64,000 bases of DNA from Oceanicola granulosus HTCC2516 (GTDB lineage: Bacteria; Pseudomonadota; Alphaproteobacteria; Rhodobacterales; Rhodobacteraceae), in the NCBI RefSeq assembly GCF_000153305.1, contig NZ_CH724107.1:1189173-1253172 (forward strand). The letters are read 5' to 3'. Position numbers and translations under genes: made by a program. Under the pieces are notes generated by a model. That model was given only the letters and a program-made list of their open reading frames with translations. It was not told the DNA's origin and did no database searches. Numbering within the stretch: the first letter of the stretch is position 1; each line of letters opens with the position of its first letter. Below, piece by piece: positions 17,144 to 26,109 of this stretch.

Positions 17144-18169
17144 TTAACTACGCAACAGGGCGCAGAGTTCCGTCATGTCGGCGGGCATGTCCGCGGCGAA
17201 ACGCTTCAGCTCGCCCGTCACCGGATGCTTGAAGCCAAGCGTCGCGGCGTGCAGCGCCTGTCGTGGGAACGTCGCCAAGGCCCGCATTGCGGCCTCCGAG
17301 ACCGCTCCCTTCGCGATCTTGCGCTTGCCGCCGTAGACCGGATCGCCCACCAGCCCGTGCCCGGCATGGGCCATGTGAACGCGGATCTGATGGGTCCGCC
17401 CGGTCTCGAGCCAGCACTCGATGCGCGCGACCACGGGCGGGCCGCCGAAGGTCTCCACGCGCCGCGCCCGCGTCACCGCGTGGCGGCCATTGGACCAGAC
17501 CACCGCCTGCCGCTGCCGGTCGGTCTTGTGACGGGCGAGTTGCGTCTGGATCTTGAGGATGTTTCCGGGCTCGAACGACGTGCCGCGAATGCCGCGCAAG
17601 CGCGGGTCGGCGGCATCGGGGAGGCCGAAGCACAGCGCCTGGTAGTGGCGCTCCACGTCGTGCGCCTCGAACTGCGCGGCGAGCCCGTGGTGGGCGCGGT
17701 CGGTCTTGGCGGCAACGAGCAAGCCGCTGGTATCCTTGTCGATCCGGTGCACGATCCCCGGCCGCCGCAGGCCGCCGACACCCGAAAGGCTCTCACCGCA
17801 ATGGTGGATCAGCGCGTTGACCAGCGTGCCGTCCGGCGAGCCCGGCGCGGGGTGCACGACCATCCCGGCGGGCTTGTTGATGACGATGAGTTCGTCGTCC
17901 TCGTAAACCACGTCGAGCGGGATCGGCTCGCCGCCCATGTCGCTGTCAACGGGGATATCGAGGGCGATCTCCACCGCGTCGCCCTCGCCGAGCCGCGCCT
18001 TCACGTCGGTCACCACCACGCCGTTGATCCGCACCGCGCCGTCCGGCACGAGTCGCGCCAGCCGGGAGCGGCTCAGCGCGGCGTCCTCTGGCACATCACG
18101 GGCCAGCGCCTTATCAAGGCGCGGCGGCGGATCGGCGCTGATCCGGAACGTGACCACGGAGGGCGGCAT
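17144..18169 (-). CDS. rluD: 23S rRNA pseudouridine synthase RluD-like
   Basis: This 341-residue enzyme has an N-terminal S4 RNA-binding domain (LSRSRLARLVPDGAVRING) and a RluA-type catalytic domain. The motif HRIDKDTSGLLV contains the catalytic aspartate; ETGRTHQIRVHMAHAG closes the active site. RluD modifies helix 69 of 23S rRNA, and RluA-family siblings act on other sites, so the exact target is inferred. The start ATG at 18169 matches where homologues begin and overlaps the start codon of the divergent gene, giving the four-base block CATG. Confidence 0.92.
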   Translation of the reverse strand: MPPSVVTFRISADPPPRLDKALARDVPEDAALSRSRLARLVPDGAVRINGVVVTDVKARLGEGDAVEIALDIPVDSDMGGEPIPLDVVYEDDELIVINKPAGMVVHPAPGSPDGTLVNALIHHCGESLSGVGGLRRPGIVHRIDKDTSGLLVAAKTDRAHHGLAAQFEAHDVERHYQALCFGLPDAADPRLRGIRGTSFEPGNILKIQTQLARHKTDRQRQAVVWSNGRHAVTRARRVETFGGPPVVARIECWLETGRTHQIRVHMAHAGHGLVGDPVYGGKRKIAKGAVSEAAMRALATFPRQALHAATLGFKHPVTGELKRFAADMPADMTELCALLRS

Positions 18170-18464
18170 GGCGGAATCTCCTGACGACGACGTTTGGCCA
18201 CCCCAGCTCCGGGGGCTGAAGCGGCTGATCACCGTACTAACGGTTGTGATGATTTGCGGGTTTCTAGTGTTGATCGGCGCGCTTGTCATCCGGCTGAATT
18301 CCGCACCCCTGCCGCTGCCCGAGCGCATCGCCCTGCCCGAGGGCGCGGAGCCGTTCGCCTTCACGCAAGGGACGGATTGGTTCGCGGTGGTGACGTCGGA
18401 TCAGCGCATCTTGATCTACGATCGTGCGACGAGCCAGCTGCGCCAGACGGTGGAGATCGAGTAG
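18168..18464 (+). CDS. Small membrane-anchored protein, DUF6476-like
   Basis: This is a 98-residue protein with one transmembrane helix (about residues 21-45, TVLTVVMICGFLVLIGALV) preceded by a short acidic and basic cytoplasmic lead. The outer part contains LPLPERIALPEG, WFAVVTSDQRILIYD and ends RQTVEIE. It resembles a small family found beside rluD in Rhodobacteraceae. The function is unknown. Its ATG shares two bases with the start codon of rluD on the other strand, so its promoter and any leader must lie inside the rluD coding region, or the transcript is leaderless. Confidence 0.8.
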   Translation: MAESPDDDVWPPQLRGLKRLITVLTVVMICGFLVLIGALVIRLNSAPLPLPERIALPEGAEPFAFTQGTDWFAVVTSDQRILIYDRATSQLRQTVEIE

Positions 18465-18515
18465 GCCGTTAGCGGAATCTTCAGGACTCGGTGACAGGCT
18501 GGCGGCATGGACGAG

Positions 18516-20537
18516 TCACCGCCACAGCCACGCCTGCCCCGCCATCACCCCCTGCGCCTTGGCGAGCAGGCGGTTGATCCGCCCCGGCCGGGGGAGCTCG
18601 CCCCGGGCCAGCCGCTCGACGGCGACCTCCACGGGACAGGGCCGCCCGGTGACGGGGTCGTGGTAGCGCGGATAGTCGATCAGCACGGCGTGGACGAAGG
18701 CGGCGAGGTCGGGCCGCGCGGTCCGCCGGGCGGGCGGCGCGCCGCGGTCGTCGGTGAGGCCCCAGCCGGCGTAGAAGGGCCGGCCGAGCGTGACGACGCG
18801 CTTGCCCCGCAGCAGCGCCTCGAAGCCGAGCGTGCTCGTCATCGTCCAGACCTCGTCGACGGCGGCGAGCGCGGCGACGGGATCGGTGCGGGTCAGTACG
18901 GCGTCGGCGAGGCTTTCGGCGTCGTCGACGGCACCGGCGCGCAGTCCGGCCTCCACGTCGGGGTGCGGCTTGTAGAGCAGGAATGCGGCGGGATTGGCGG
19001 CGCGCACTGCGGCGAGCAGGGCGCGGTTGGTCGAGATCTCGCCGGTGCCGAGGCGGATCGAGGCGTCGTCCTCCACCTGCCCGGGGACGAGGATGCGCCG
19101 CCCTGCCGGCAGCCCTGCTGGAAGACCGCCGCCGCCGAGGTTGTACTTCGACAGCCCCTCCCCCGTCAGCCGCCGGACGAGCCGCTCCGCCCGGCGCCGG
19201 GCGCCCTCGGGCAGGCCGGTGGCGGCGGCGACGAGGTGTTCGAGCCGGCTCTCGCGGGTCGGGTCGTAGTAGATGCCGAGATCGTCGAGGACGAGCGACA
19301 GCGGCGGCACGAGGTCGGCGCCGAGGCCGCGCGAGCGCAGGAAGCCGTCCTCCACCCGCACCGCCCCGGCGGCCTCGAGCGCCGCGTCGGTGCGGCCGGC
19401 CCAGACCATGAGCCGGCGATCCTCGGCCGCGGCGCGGGCGATGGCGGGGGCCGGGCGGTCGACGAAGCGGACGCGGCGCTGGCGGCCGAACAGGTCCTGC
19501 AGCGGCTTGCGCTTCCAGAGCCGCATCCCCGTCGCCACCCAGCCGCGACGGTCGTCGCGCCAGGCGCGGGTCTCGGCGGCGAAGATGGCGATGGCGTCCT
19601 CGAGTTCGCAGAGCCGGTCGCGGAACGGGTCGTACCAGCGCGGGTAGAGGATCATCGCCGCCGCGAAGAGCTGCGCGCGGGTGAGCCGGCGCTGGCGGCG
19701 GTCGAGCGGGCGGCGGTCGTCGGTGAGCGACCAGCCGGCATAGAAGGGCTGGCCGAAGACGACGGGGCGGTGCCCCGCGAGGATCGCCTCGAAACCGAGC
19801 TGCGAAGAGACGACGTAGACCGCGACCGCCCCCTCGAGCAGGTGCCAGGGCGAGACCGGGTCGCTCAGGAGCAGGTCGCCGGGGCCGAGATCGTCGGGGC
19901 CGATATGGCCGGGGCGGGCGCCGGCGCTGGTCTCGGGGTGGCTCTTGACGACGATGCGCGCGCCGGGATGGTCCTCGCGCGCGGTGAAGAGCATCTCGAG
20001 GAAGCTGTTGCGCCCGGCCTTGCTGGCGCGGACGCTGGCGTCGTCGCGGGTCTGGTCGATGACGAGGACGTAGCCGGGCGGCGGCGGCGGCAGGTCGGGG
20101 TCGAAGCCGGTGTACTTGCTCAGGTGCAGCCGCCTGAGGTCGGCCATCGCGTCGCGCGCACGGTCGAGCAGCGCGGTGTCGTCGAGCGGCGCTTCGGCGC
20201 AGAGGCGCTCGAGATCGGAGATTGTGGCCGTATCGAAATGCACGCCGCCGAGGTCGAGATGCAGCCCGAGCGGCGCGCCGCCCCCCGCCCGCCCCGGCAG
20301 GACGGAGCGCAGGAAGGCGTCCTCGACCCTCAGCAGCGGCGCGTCGCGGCGCGCGGCGACGGCCTCGCCGCGCGGGCTCGTCGGGCTCTGGCCCCAGACG
20401 CCGACGAGGTCGTCCGCCCCGGGCGTGCCGAGGCGGATGTCGTAGCCCGCCAGCGTCAGGATCCGGCGGACCCGGCCCTGGGTCAGGAAGCCGCCGTTGT
20501 AGACGTAGAGCTTCCGCGCGGGCGCCTCGCCCTCCAA
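18516..20537 (-). CDS. kpsC: Capsule polysaccharide export/Kdo transferase protein KpsC
   Basis: This 673-residue protein holds two related halves, as expected of KpsC, which adds beta-Kdo linker residues to a lipid acceptor for group 2-type capsules. Each half repeats the same blocks: VEDAFLRS in the first and VEDGFLRSRGLG in the second; HLSKYTGFD and LSKYNLGG; SSQLGFEAILAGHRPVVFG and TSTLGFEALLRGKRVVTLG; PFYAGWSLTDDR and PFYAGWGLTDDRG. It starts four bases after the stop of the export lipoprotein gene, so they are cotranscribed. The start lies at ATG 20537. Confidence 0.93.
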   Translation of the reverse strand: MEGEAPARKLYVYNGGFLTQGRVRRILTLAGYDIRLGTPGADDLVGVWGQSPTSPRGEAVAARRDAPLLRVEDAFLRSVLPGRAGGGAPLGLHLDLGGVHFDTATISDLERLCAEAPLDDTALLDRARDAMADLRRLHLSKYTGFDPDLPPPPPGYVLVIDQTRDDASVRASKAGRNSFLEMLFTAREDHPGARIVVKSHPETSAGARPGHIGPDDLGPGDLLLSDPVSPWHLLEGAVAVYVVSSQLGFEAILAGHRPVVFGQPFYAGWSLTDDRRPLDRRQRRLTRAQLFAAAMILYPRWYDPFRDRLCELEDAIAIFAAETRAWRDDRRGWVATGMRLWKRKPLQDLFGRQRRVRFVDRPAPAIARAAAEDRRLMVWAGRTDAALEAAGAVRVEDGFLRSRGLGADLVPPLSLVLDDLGIYYDPTRESRLEHLVAAATGLPEGARRRAERLVRRLTGEGLSKYNLGGGGLPAGLPAGRRILVPGQVEDDASIRLGTGEISTNRALLAAVRAANPAAFLLYKPHPDVEAGLRAGAVDDAESLADAVLTRTDPVAALAAVDEVWTMTSTLGFEALLRGKRVVTLGRPFYAGWGLTDDRGAPPARRTARPDLAAFVHAVLIDYPRYHDPVTGRPCPVEVAVERLARGELPRPGRINRLLAKAQGVMAGQAWLWR

Positions 20538-20541
20538 GTCG

Positions 20542-21684
20542 TTACCCGCCGGTCACCGTCTGCGCGGTCCCCACCACCGAGTTGACCGCGCCGAGCGAGC
20601 CGGTGAGCGCGGCGATGACCTTGCTGAACTGGCTGAAGGGCGCCTCGGTGACATAGACGGTGTCGCCGTCGCGGATCGCGAAATCGCGGGCGAAGAACAG
20701 GCCGTTCGGCCGGGTCAGGTCGAGCACGTAGACGACGCGCTGGGTGCCGGTCACTTCCTGGCCCACCAGCTGTTCGGCGATCGCCTCGGGCTCGTTGCGG
20801 AACACGAAGACGCCGGTCGGGTCGGCCTGGTTGGGGTTGAGCCCGCCGACGGTGGCGATGGCCTCGATGGCGCTGATCGTCTGGCTCTCGAAGGGCACGA
20901 GGTCCTGCGCGCCCGTCGCGCCGAGCGCGGTGAAGCTGCGGGTGTCTTCCTCGACGATGATCCGGTCGCCGTCGCGCAGGGCGATGTCGTTGCCGGGCGT
21001 CTCGTAGATGTCCTCGAACCAGACCTGCCCGGTGTGGTCGCCGCGGGTGACGGTGACGCGGGCGATGTCGGCATCGACGGCCACGCCGCCGGCCCGGGCG
21101 AGCATCTCGCTGAGCAGGCGCGTCGGCCGCTCGATGGCGTAGACGCCTTGCGCGCCGACCGCGCCGACGACGGAGACCGTCGCGCCGTCGCCCGCGAGCC
21201 GGCGGACCTGCACCTGCGGGTCCGGGGTCTGGTCGCCGAGGCGCTCGGTGATGATCTGGCGCACCCGCTCGGGGGTGTTGCCGGCGGCGCGGATGCGGCC
21301 GGCGTAGGGCACGAAGATGAAGCCGCCGCCGTCGACCTGCACCTCGTCGAGGATGGTCGCGTTCTGCCCGGTCGGCACGAGCAGGCCGTCGGTGACGTTC
21401 TCGAAGATCGTCAGCCCCAGCGTATCGCCCGGGTTGATCGTGTCGGAGCCGACCTGCCCCGCGTTGAGGAAGCTGGAGCTGAAGCCGAGCGCCGGGGCGA
21501 CGGAGGCGATGGCGTTGACCCGGTCGTCGACGACGAGGATGAACGCATCTCCCTGCCGCAGCACGGATCCCTCGAAGATCTCGCCGCGGGTGGGGCCGGA
21601 ACGCGGCAGGCCGCAGCCCGCAAGAAGGGCGGCCGCGGCGATCAGGGCCAGGCCCTTCGCCAGGCGCGGGATTGGTAAGCTCAC
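20542..21684 (-). CDS. Polysaccharide export outer-membrane lipoprotein (Wza/KpsD family)
   Basis: This 380-residue lipoprotein has the lipobox LAGC (Cys24) after a hydrophobic signal. It then carries the polysaccharide export domain (NPGDTLGLTIFENVTDGLLV, residues ~80-165) and two SLBB-type domains (GATVSVVGAVGAQGVYAI and TISAIEAIATVGGLNPNQ). Such proteins form the outer-membrane channel for capsule or exopolysaccharide. It lies just upstream of kpsC on the same strand and 142 bases downstream of kpsS. The inner-membrane transporter KpsM/KpsT and adaptor KpsE are not within the window. Confidence 0.92.
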   Translation of the reverse strand: MSLPIPRLAKGLALIAAAALLAGCGLPRSGPTRGEIFEGSVLRQGDAFILVVDDRVNAIASVAPALGFSSSFLNAGQVGSDTINPGDTLGLTIFENVTDGLLVPTGQNATILDEVQVDGGGFIFVPYAGRIRAAGNTPERVRQIITERLGDQTPDPQVQVRRLAGDGATVSVVGAVGAQGVYAIERPTRLLSEMLARAGGVAVDADIARVTVTRGDHTGQVWFEDIYETPGNDIALRDGDRIIVEEDTRSFTALGATGAQDLVPFESQTISAIEAIATVGGLNPNQADPTGVFVFRNEPEAIAEQLVGQEVTGTQRVVYVLDLTRPNGLFFARDFAIRDGDTVYVTEAPFSQFSKVIAALTGSLGAVNSVVGTAQTVTGG

Positions 21685-21826
21685 TGCTCGGTCTCCTCGA
21701 CCTATGTCTGCCTCGGGTATTTTTGTTGCAGGCTAGCCGCCTTGGCCCCGCCTGACCAGCACCCGCGCGGCAGGCGAATCACCGACTGTTGCCGCCCCGC
21801 CGCAACCGCGCCGGCGCGCCCTGCCC

Positions 21827-23113
21827 TCAGGTCACGATGCGCAGCGGCTGGCGCGGCGCGGCGCGGCCCGAGCGCAGGGCGTCGTAGGGGTCTTCGCTGT
21901 CGAGCATCATGTCGACGACCTGGCGCAGCAATTGCCGCCGCCCGCGCGCCGAGTAGAAGCCGCCGGGGACCTGGCTCGTCTCGAGCAGGAAGCGGCGGTA
22001 ATCCTTGTAGGCGCGGCTGTCGGGCCGCGCGGGCTGGGCGAAGAACTCGGGCAGCGGCTGCGACGAGACGAACTCGGGCTTGGCGTAGACGGCGCGGCCG
22101 AAGACCTTGAGCGGGATGCCGCGCCAGAGCACCTGCTGGGCGGCGGTCGAGTTGACGGTGACGGCGGTGCGGGCGTGGTCGAGCAGCCGCGCGAGCTTGC
22201 CGCCGCGCACGTAATGGACCCGGTCCGCCACGCCCTGCGCCGCCGCGAGCTCGCGGATGATCCGGCGGACCGGCGCGCGGCCGTTCTCGAGCGGATGCGC
22301 CTTGAAGACGAGGTGGTGGTGGCGCGGCGCGCCGCGGGCGAAGCCCTCGATCACCACCTCGAGGAACTCCGACATCCGCGAAAACGGCGAGTGGTTGAGG
22401 AAGTTGGCGTCGTGGTCGAGCTGCATCAGCACGAGGTGGTAGGGAAAGCCGCCGTACTTGATCCGCGCCGTCGCCAGCATCCGGTCGAGCGCAATGAACG
22501 GCATCAGCATCAGCCGCTTGGTGTAGAGCAGCCCCTCCTTCGTCACCGTCAATTCGCGGTGGCGGCGGAAGTTGCGGTAGTCGCCGTTCCGCGCGACGAT
22601 GAACCAGTGATACAGGGCGCCGTAGAGGATGTGGTGGCGCATGTCGCCCCAGTGCGCCGGCGGCTCGGGGACGTCGAGGTCGGACATCTCGAGCGCGCGC
22701 TTCATGCCGGCGAGGTCGAGCTCCATCAGCCGCGAATTGCCGTTGGAGCCGCCCCGTTCGTAGGTGACCCAGTAGGGCCGCATGTAGCCTTCTTCGAAGA
22801 CGTGCACCGCGAGGCCGAGCGTGCGGGCGGCGGCGACGGCCTCGGCGTGGATCGGACGGGTGTCGCCGTAGAGCACGATGTCGGTGATGCCCTTGTCGGC
22901 GACGATGGCCCGGAACGTCTCGGGCCATTCCCCGGGCGTGCCGCGGAACGGGATGTAGCTCGAGGGCGTGAACCAGAAGGCGCGGTCGCCCGCGTTGAAG
23001 CCGACCCGCCAGACCTCGGCCCCGGCCCGCCCGAGCATCTTGCCGAGGCGGTGGAAGAAGGGCCCGTGGGGGCCCTGCAGGAAGAGGAAGCGGCGGGTGT
23101 CCGGCATCGGCAT
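21827..23113 (-). CDS. kpsS: Capsule polysaccharide biosynthesis protein KpsS
   Basis: The product is about 428 residues and resembles KpsS, which adds the first Kdo to phosphatidylglycerol as the base of the capsule linker that KpsC extends. It opens with RFLFLQGPHGPFFHRLG, and has VLYGDTRPIHAEAV, FEEGYMRPYWVTYE and the VFKAHPLENG block with the NSTAAQQVLWRGIP segment typical of this family. The start is uncertain: ATGs at 23113 and 23107 and a GTG at 23131 are all possible and none has a strong ribosome site. It is divergent from ribE. Confidence 0.9.
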   Translation of the reverse strand: MPMPDTRRFLFLQGPHGPFFHRLGKMLGRAGAEVWRVGFNAGDRAFWFTPSSYIPFRGTPGEWPETFRAIVADKGITDIVLYGDTRPIHAEAVAAARTLGLAVHVFEEGYMRPYWVTYERGGSNGNSRLMELDLAGMKRALEMSDLDVPEPPAHWGDMRHHILYGALYHWFIVARNGDYRNFRRHRELTVTKEGLLYTKRLMLMPFIALDRMLATARIKYGGFPYHLVLMQLDHDANFLNHSPFSRMSEFLEVVIEGFARGAPRHHHLVFKAHPLENGRAPVRRIIRELAAAQGVADRVHYVRGGKLARLLDHARTAVTVNSTAAQQVLWRGIPLKVFGRAVYAKPEFVSSQPLPEFFAQPARPDSRAYKDYRRFLLETSQVPGGFYSARGRRQLLRQVVDMMLDSEDPYDALRSGRAAPRQPLRIVT

Positions 23114-23251
23114 GGTGTAGGCGGGCCTCACTGGGTTGCCAAGCCTTAGCCGCGCAAGGGGGCGACATTTGGGCAGCGGTGTGAACGGCTTAAGCTTGCC
23201 GCTTGCCCGGAGCCGCGGCCCGCGCTAGGCCGGACGAAAGGAGAGCCGCTG

Positions 23252-23863
23252 ATGTTTACCGGGATCGTGACCGACGTCGGGGAAGTGATCGCGCTCGAGC
23301 GCCGTGGCGACCTGCGCGCGCGCATCGCCACCGCCTACCCCGCCGAGACCATGGACATCGGCGCCTCGATCGCCTGCGACGGCGTCTGCCTGACCGTCGT
23401 CGCGCGCGGCACGGAGGCGGGGCGCGACTGGTTCGACGTCGACATCAGCGCCGAGACCGTCGCCAAGACCAACATCGGCCGCAACGGCTGGGCCGCGGGC
23501 AAGCGCATCAACCTCGAGCGCGCGCTGAAGGTGGGCGACGAGCTCGGCGGCCACATCGTCTCGGGCCACGTGGACGGGGTCGCCGAGGTGGTGGCGTCGG
23601 CGCGCGAGGGCGACAGCACCCGCCTCACCCTGCGCGCCCCGGAGGCGCTGGCGCGCTTCATCGCGCCGAAGGGGTCGGTGGCGCTCAACGGCACGTCGCT
23701 GACGGTGAACGACGTCGACGGGCGCGACTTCGGCATCAACCTGATCCCCCATACCCAGGAGGTCACCACCTGGGGCGAGGCCGGCGTGGGCGACGCGGTG
23801 AACCTCGAGGTCGACACGATGGCGCGCTACGTGGCGCGGCTGCGCGACTGGGACGGCGCCTGA
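23252..23863 (+). CDS. ribE: Riboflavin synthase alpha subunit
   Basis: This 203-residue enzyme joins two molecules of 6,7-dimethyl-8-ribityllumazine into riboflavin. It consists of two lumazine-binding barrels. The first starts with the invariant MFTGIV and includes GVCLTVVARG; the second starts near GHIVSGHVDGVAEV and includes NGTSLTVNDVDG. AAAGGAG lies before the ATG. It heads a riboflavin run with ribB and ribH. No FMN riboswitch pattern is visible in the 138 bases shared with the divergent kpsS. Confidence 0.95.
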   Translation: MFTGIVTDVGEVIALERRGDLRARIATAYPAETMDIGASIACDGVCLTVVARGTEAGRDWFDVDISAETVAKTNIGRNGWAAGKRINLERALKVGDELGGHIVSGHVDGVAEVVASAREGDSTRLTLRAPEALARFIAPKGSVALNGTSLTVNDVDGRDFGINLIPHTQEVTTWGEAGVGDAVNLEVDTMARYVARLRDWDGA

Positions 23864-23969
23864 CGCCACGCCACCCGCGCGCAGGTGCCGCGCGTCAGCG
23901 CGCCGCCTGCGGCCTTCCCATTCCGCCGCGCATGGCCTATCTCCCGCCGGCAACAGGAGCGGGCGGCCC

Positions 23970-25100
23970 ATGAGCGAGACATACCAGACACCCGGCCCCG
24001 TCGAGCGCGACTGGTCCGACGCCATCTCCCCCATCGAGGAGATCATCGAGGACGCGCGCAACGGGCGCATGTTCATTCTCGTCGACCACGAGGACCGCGA
24101 GAACGAGGGCGACCTCGTGATCCCGGCCCAGATGGCGACGCCGGACGCGATCAACTTCATGGCCACCCACGGCCGCGGGCTGATCTGCCTCGCCCTGCCC
24201 GGCGAGCGGATCGACGCGCTCGGGCTGAGCCTGATGTCGACGCACAATTCCTCGCGCCACGAGACGGCCTTCACGGTGTCGATCGAGGCGCGCGAGGGCG
24301 TGACGACGGGCATCTCCGCCCATGACCGCGCCCACACCGTCGCGGTGGCCATCGACGCCAGCAAGGGCGCCGCCGATATCGCCACGCCGGGCCACGTCTT
24401 CCCGCTGCGGGCGCGCCAGGGCGGCGTGCTGGTGCGCGCCGGCCATACGGAGGCGGCGGTCGACCTCGCCCGCCTCGCCGGGCTCAACGCCAGCGGCGTG
24501 ATCTGCGAGATCATGAACGAGGACGGTTCGATGGCCCGCCTGCCCGAGCTCGTCGCCTTCGCGCAGCGCCACGGGCTCAAGGTCGGCACCATCGCCGACC
24601 TGATCGCCTACCGCCGCCGCCACGACAACCTCGTGCGCCAGATGAGCGAGCGCGACGTCACCAGCGCCTTCGGCGGGCAATGGCGGATGCGGGTCTATTC
24701 CGACACCACCCACGGCGACGAGCACGTGGTGCTCATCAAGGGCGACATCTCCGGCGACGATCCGGTGCTGGTGCGGATGCACGCGCTCGACCCGCTGCAG
24801 GACGTGGTCGGGCTGGGCCCCGAGGGCACCGCCAACGAGTTCGCGACCGCGATGCGCGCCGTCGCCGCCGAGGGGCGCGGCGTGGTGGTGCTGCTGCGCG
24901 ACACGTCGATGAAGCTGCGCCTGAGCGGCGAAGCCTCGCCCCAGACCCTGCGCCAGTACGGGCTCGGCGCGCAGATCCTGTCGTCGCTCGGCCTGTCCCA
25001 GATCACCCTGCTGACCAATTCGCCCAAGCCGCGCGTCGTCGGGCTCGAGGCCTACGGGCTCGAGATCGTCGGCACCCGCCGGATCGAGGAGCCGCGCTGA
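23970..25100 (+). CDS. ribB: 3,4-dihydroxy-2-butanone 4-phosphate synthase with degenerate GTP cyclohydrolase II domain
   Basis: This 376-residue protein has a complete RibB half (residues ~15-215): the acidic metal loop VDHEDRENEGDLV, the HGRGLICLAL block and GHVFPLRARQGGVLVRAGHTEA. The C-terminal half aligns with GTP cyclohydrolase II (EHVVLIKGDI, AAEGRGVVVLL, RQYGLGAQIL, LLTNSPKP) but lacks the three zinc cysteines, reading MHALDPLQDVVGLGPEG there, and the RQEGRGIGL catalytic loop is RDTSMKLRL. It should therefore make only the four-carbon precursor; a separate RibA must exist elsewhere. Its stop overlaps the ribH start by one base. Confidence 0.93.
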   Translation: MSETYQTPGPVERDWSDAISPIEEIIEDARNGRMFILVDHEDRENEGDLVIPAQMATPDAINFMATHGRGLICLALPGERIDALGLSLMSTHNSSRHETAFTVSIEAREGVTTGISAHDRAHTVAVAIDASKGAADIATPGHVFPLRARQGGVLVRAGHTEAAVDLARLAGLNASGVICEIMNEDGSMARLPELVAFAQRHGLKVGTIADLIAYRRRHDNLVRQMSERDVTSAFGGQWRMRVYSDTTHGDEHVVLIKGDISGDDPVLVRMHALDPLQDVVGLGPEGTANEFATAMRAVAAEGRGVVVLLRDTSMKLRLSGEASPQTLRQYGLGAQILSSLGLSQITLLTNSPKPRVVGLEAYGLEIVGTRRIEEPR

Positions 25101-25633
25101 TGGCCGGACCGACGCACCACTCCCTCGCCACGCCGAGCTTCGACAAGCCGGTCAAGCTGCTGATCGTCGTGGCGCCCTACTACAAGGACATCGCCGACCA
25201 GCTCGTCGCCGGGGCCGTCGCCGAGGCCGAGAAGGCCGGCGCGACGACCGAGGTGATCGAGGTGCCCGGCGCGCTCGAGATCCCGACCGCGATCGGCATC
25301 GCCGGGCGGATGTCGAACTACGATGGTTACGTGGCGCTCGGCTGCGTGATCCGGGGCGAGACGACGCACTACGAGACGGTCTGCAACGACTCCTCCCGCG
25401 CGCTGACGCTGCTGGGCCTGTCGGGCCACTGCATCGGCAACGGCATCCTGACCGTGGAGACCTACGATCAGGCCGCCGTCCGGGCCGAGGCTGCGGGGCA
25501 GAACAAGGGCGGCGGCGCGGCGGCGGCGGCGCTCCACCTCGTCGCGCTGGCACGGCGCTGGGGCAAGGCGGAGCGCGGCGTGGGCTTCACCCGCGAGCTG
25601 AAGATGGCGCAAAGCGAAGACGGACAGGCATGA
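25100..25633 (+). CDS. ribH: 6,7-dimethyl-8-ribityllumazine synthase
   Basis: This 177-residue protein is RibH, which condenses the RibB product with the pyrimidine precursor to give lumazine, the substrate of RibE. Conserved blocks are LLIVVAPYYKDIADQL, VPGALEIPTAI, the LGCVIRGETTHYE active segment with the catalytic histidine, and GNGILTVETYDQA. The N-terminus is about 15 residues longer than in minimal homologues. Its ATG overlaps the ribB stop by one base and its stop overlaps the nusB start, which indicates coupled translation. Confidence 0.95.
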   Translation: MAGPTHHSLATPSFDKPVKLLIVVAPYYKDIADQLVAGAVAEAEKAGATTEVIEVPGALEIPTAIGIAGRMSNYDGYVALGCVIRGETTHYETVCNDSSRALTLLGLSGHCIGNGILTVETYDQAAVRAEAAGQNKGGGAAAAALHLVALARRWGKAERGVGFTRELKMAQSEDGQA

Positions 25634-26100
25634 CCACGATCTCAGGCAACCAGCGGCGCAAGATGCGCTCCGCCTCCCGGCTCTACGCGGTACAGGCGCT
25701 GTTCCAGATGGAAGCGGCGCAGCAATCGGTCGACCGGGTGATGGCGGAATTCGAGGATCACCGCTTCGGCGCCTCCTACGAGGAAGGCGAGATGGCCGAG
25801 GGCGATCTCGAGACCTTCCGCGCGCTCTGCGAGACGGCGGTCGACAACCAGGCGAAGATCGACCAGATGACCGACCGCGCGCTTGTCGCGAAGTGGCCGA
25901 TCGCGCGCATCGACCCGACCCTGCGCGCGCTGTTCCGCGCCGCCGGTGCCGAGTTCATCCGGCGCGACACGCCGCCCAAGGTGGTCATCACCGAGTTCGT
26001 CGACATCGCCCGCGCCTTCTTCCCCGAGGGCCGCGAGCCGAGCTTCGTCAACGCCGTGCTCGACCACATGGCCCGCGAGGCGCGCCCGGAGGCGTTCTGA
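25630..26100 (+). CDS. nusB: Transcription antitermination factor NusB
   Basis: This 156-residue all-helical RNA-binding protein works with NusE (S10) on boxA RNA in rRNA antitermination. It shows the usual RSASRLYAVQALFQME start, an acidic middle, the IDPTLRALFRAAGAEF helix and the closing VVITEFVDIARAFFPEGREPSFVN block. The ribH-nusB order, with a four-base ATGA overlap here, is a common bacterial arrangement. The window does not show thiL, which often follows. Confidence 0.95.
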   Translation: MTTISGNQRRKMRSASRLYAVQALFQMEAAQQSVDRVMAEFEDHRFGASYEEGEMAEGDLETFRALCETAVDNQAKIDQMTDRALVAKWPIARIDPTLRALFRAAGAEFIRRDTPPKVVITEFVDIARAFFPEGREPSFVNAVLDHMAREARPEAF

Positions 26101-26109
26101 TCCGGACGG

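Noticed and set aside
23114..23251. FMN riboswitch before ribE
   Set aside because: I searched for the conserved RFN element words and stem order and found neither; the 138-base region is also shared with the divergent kpsS.
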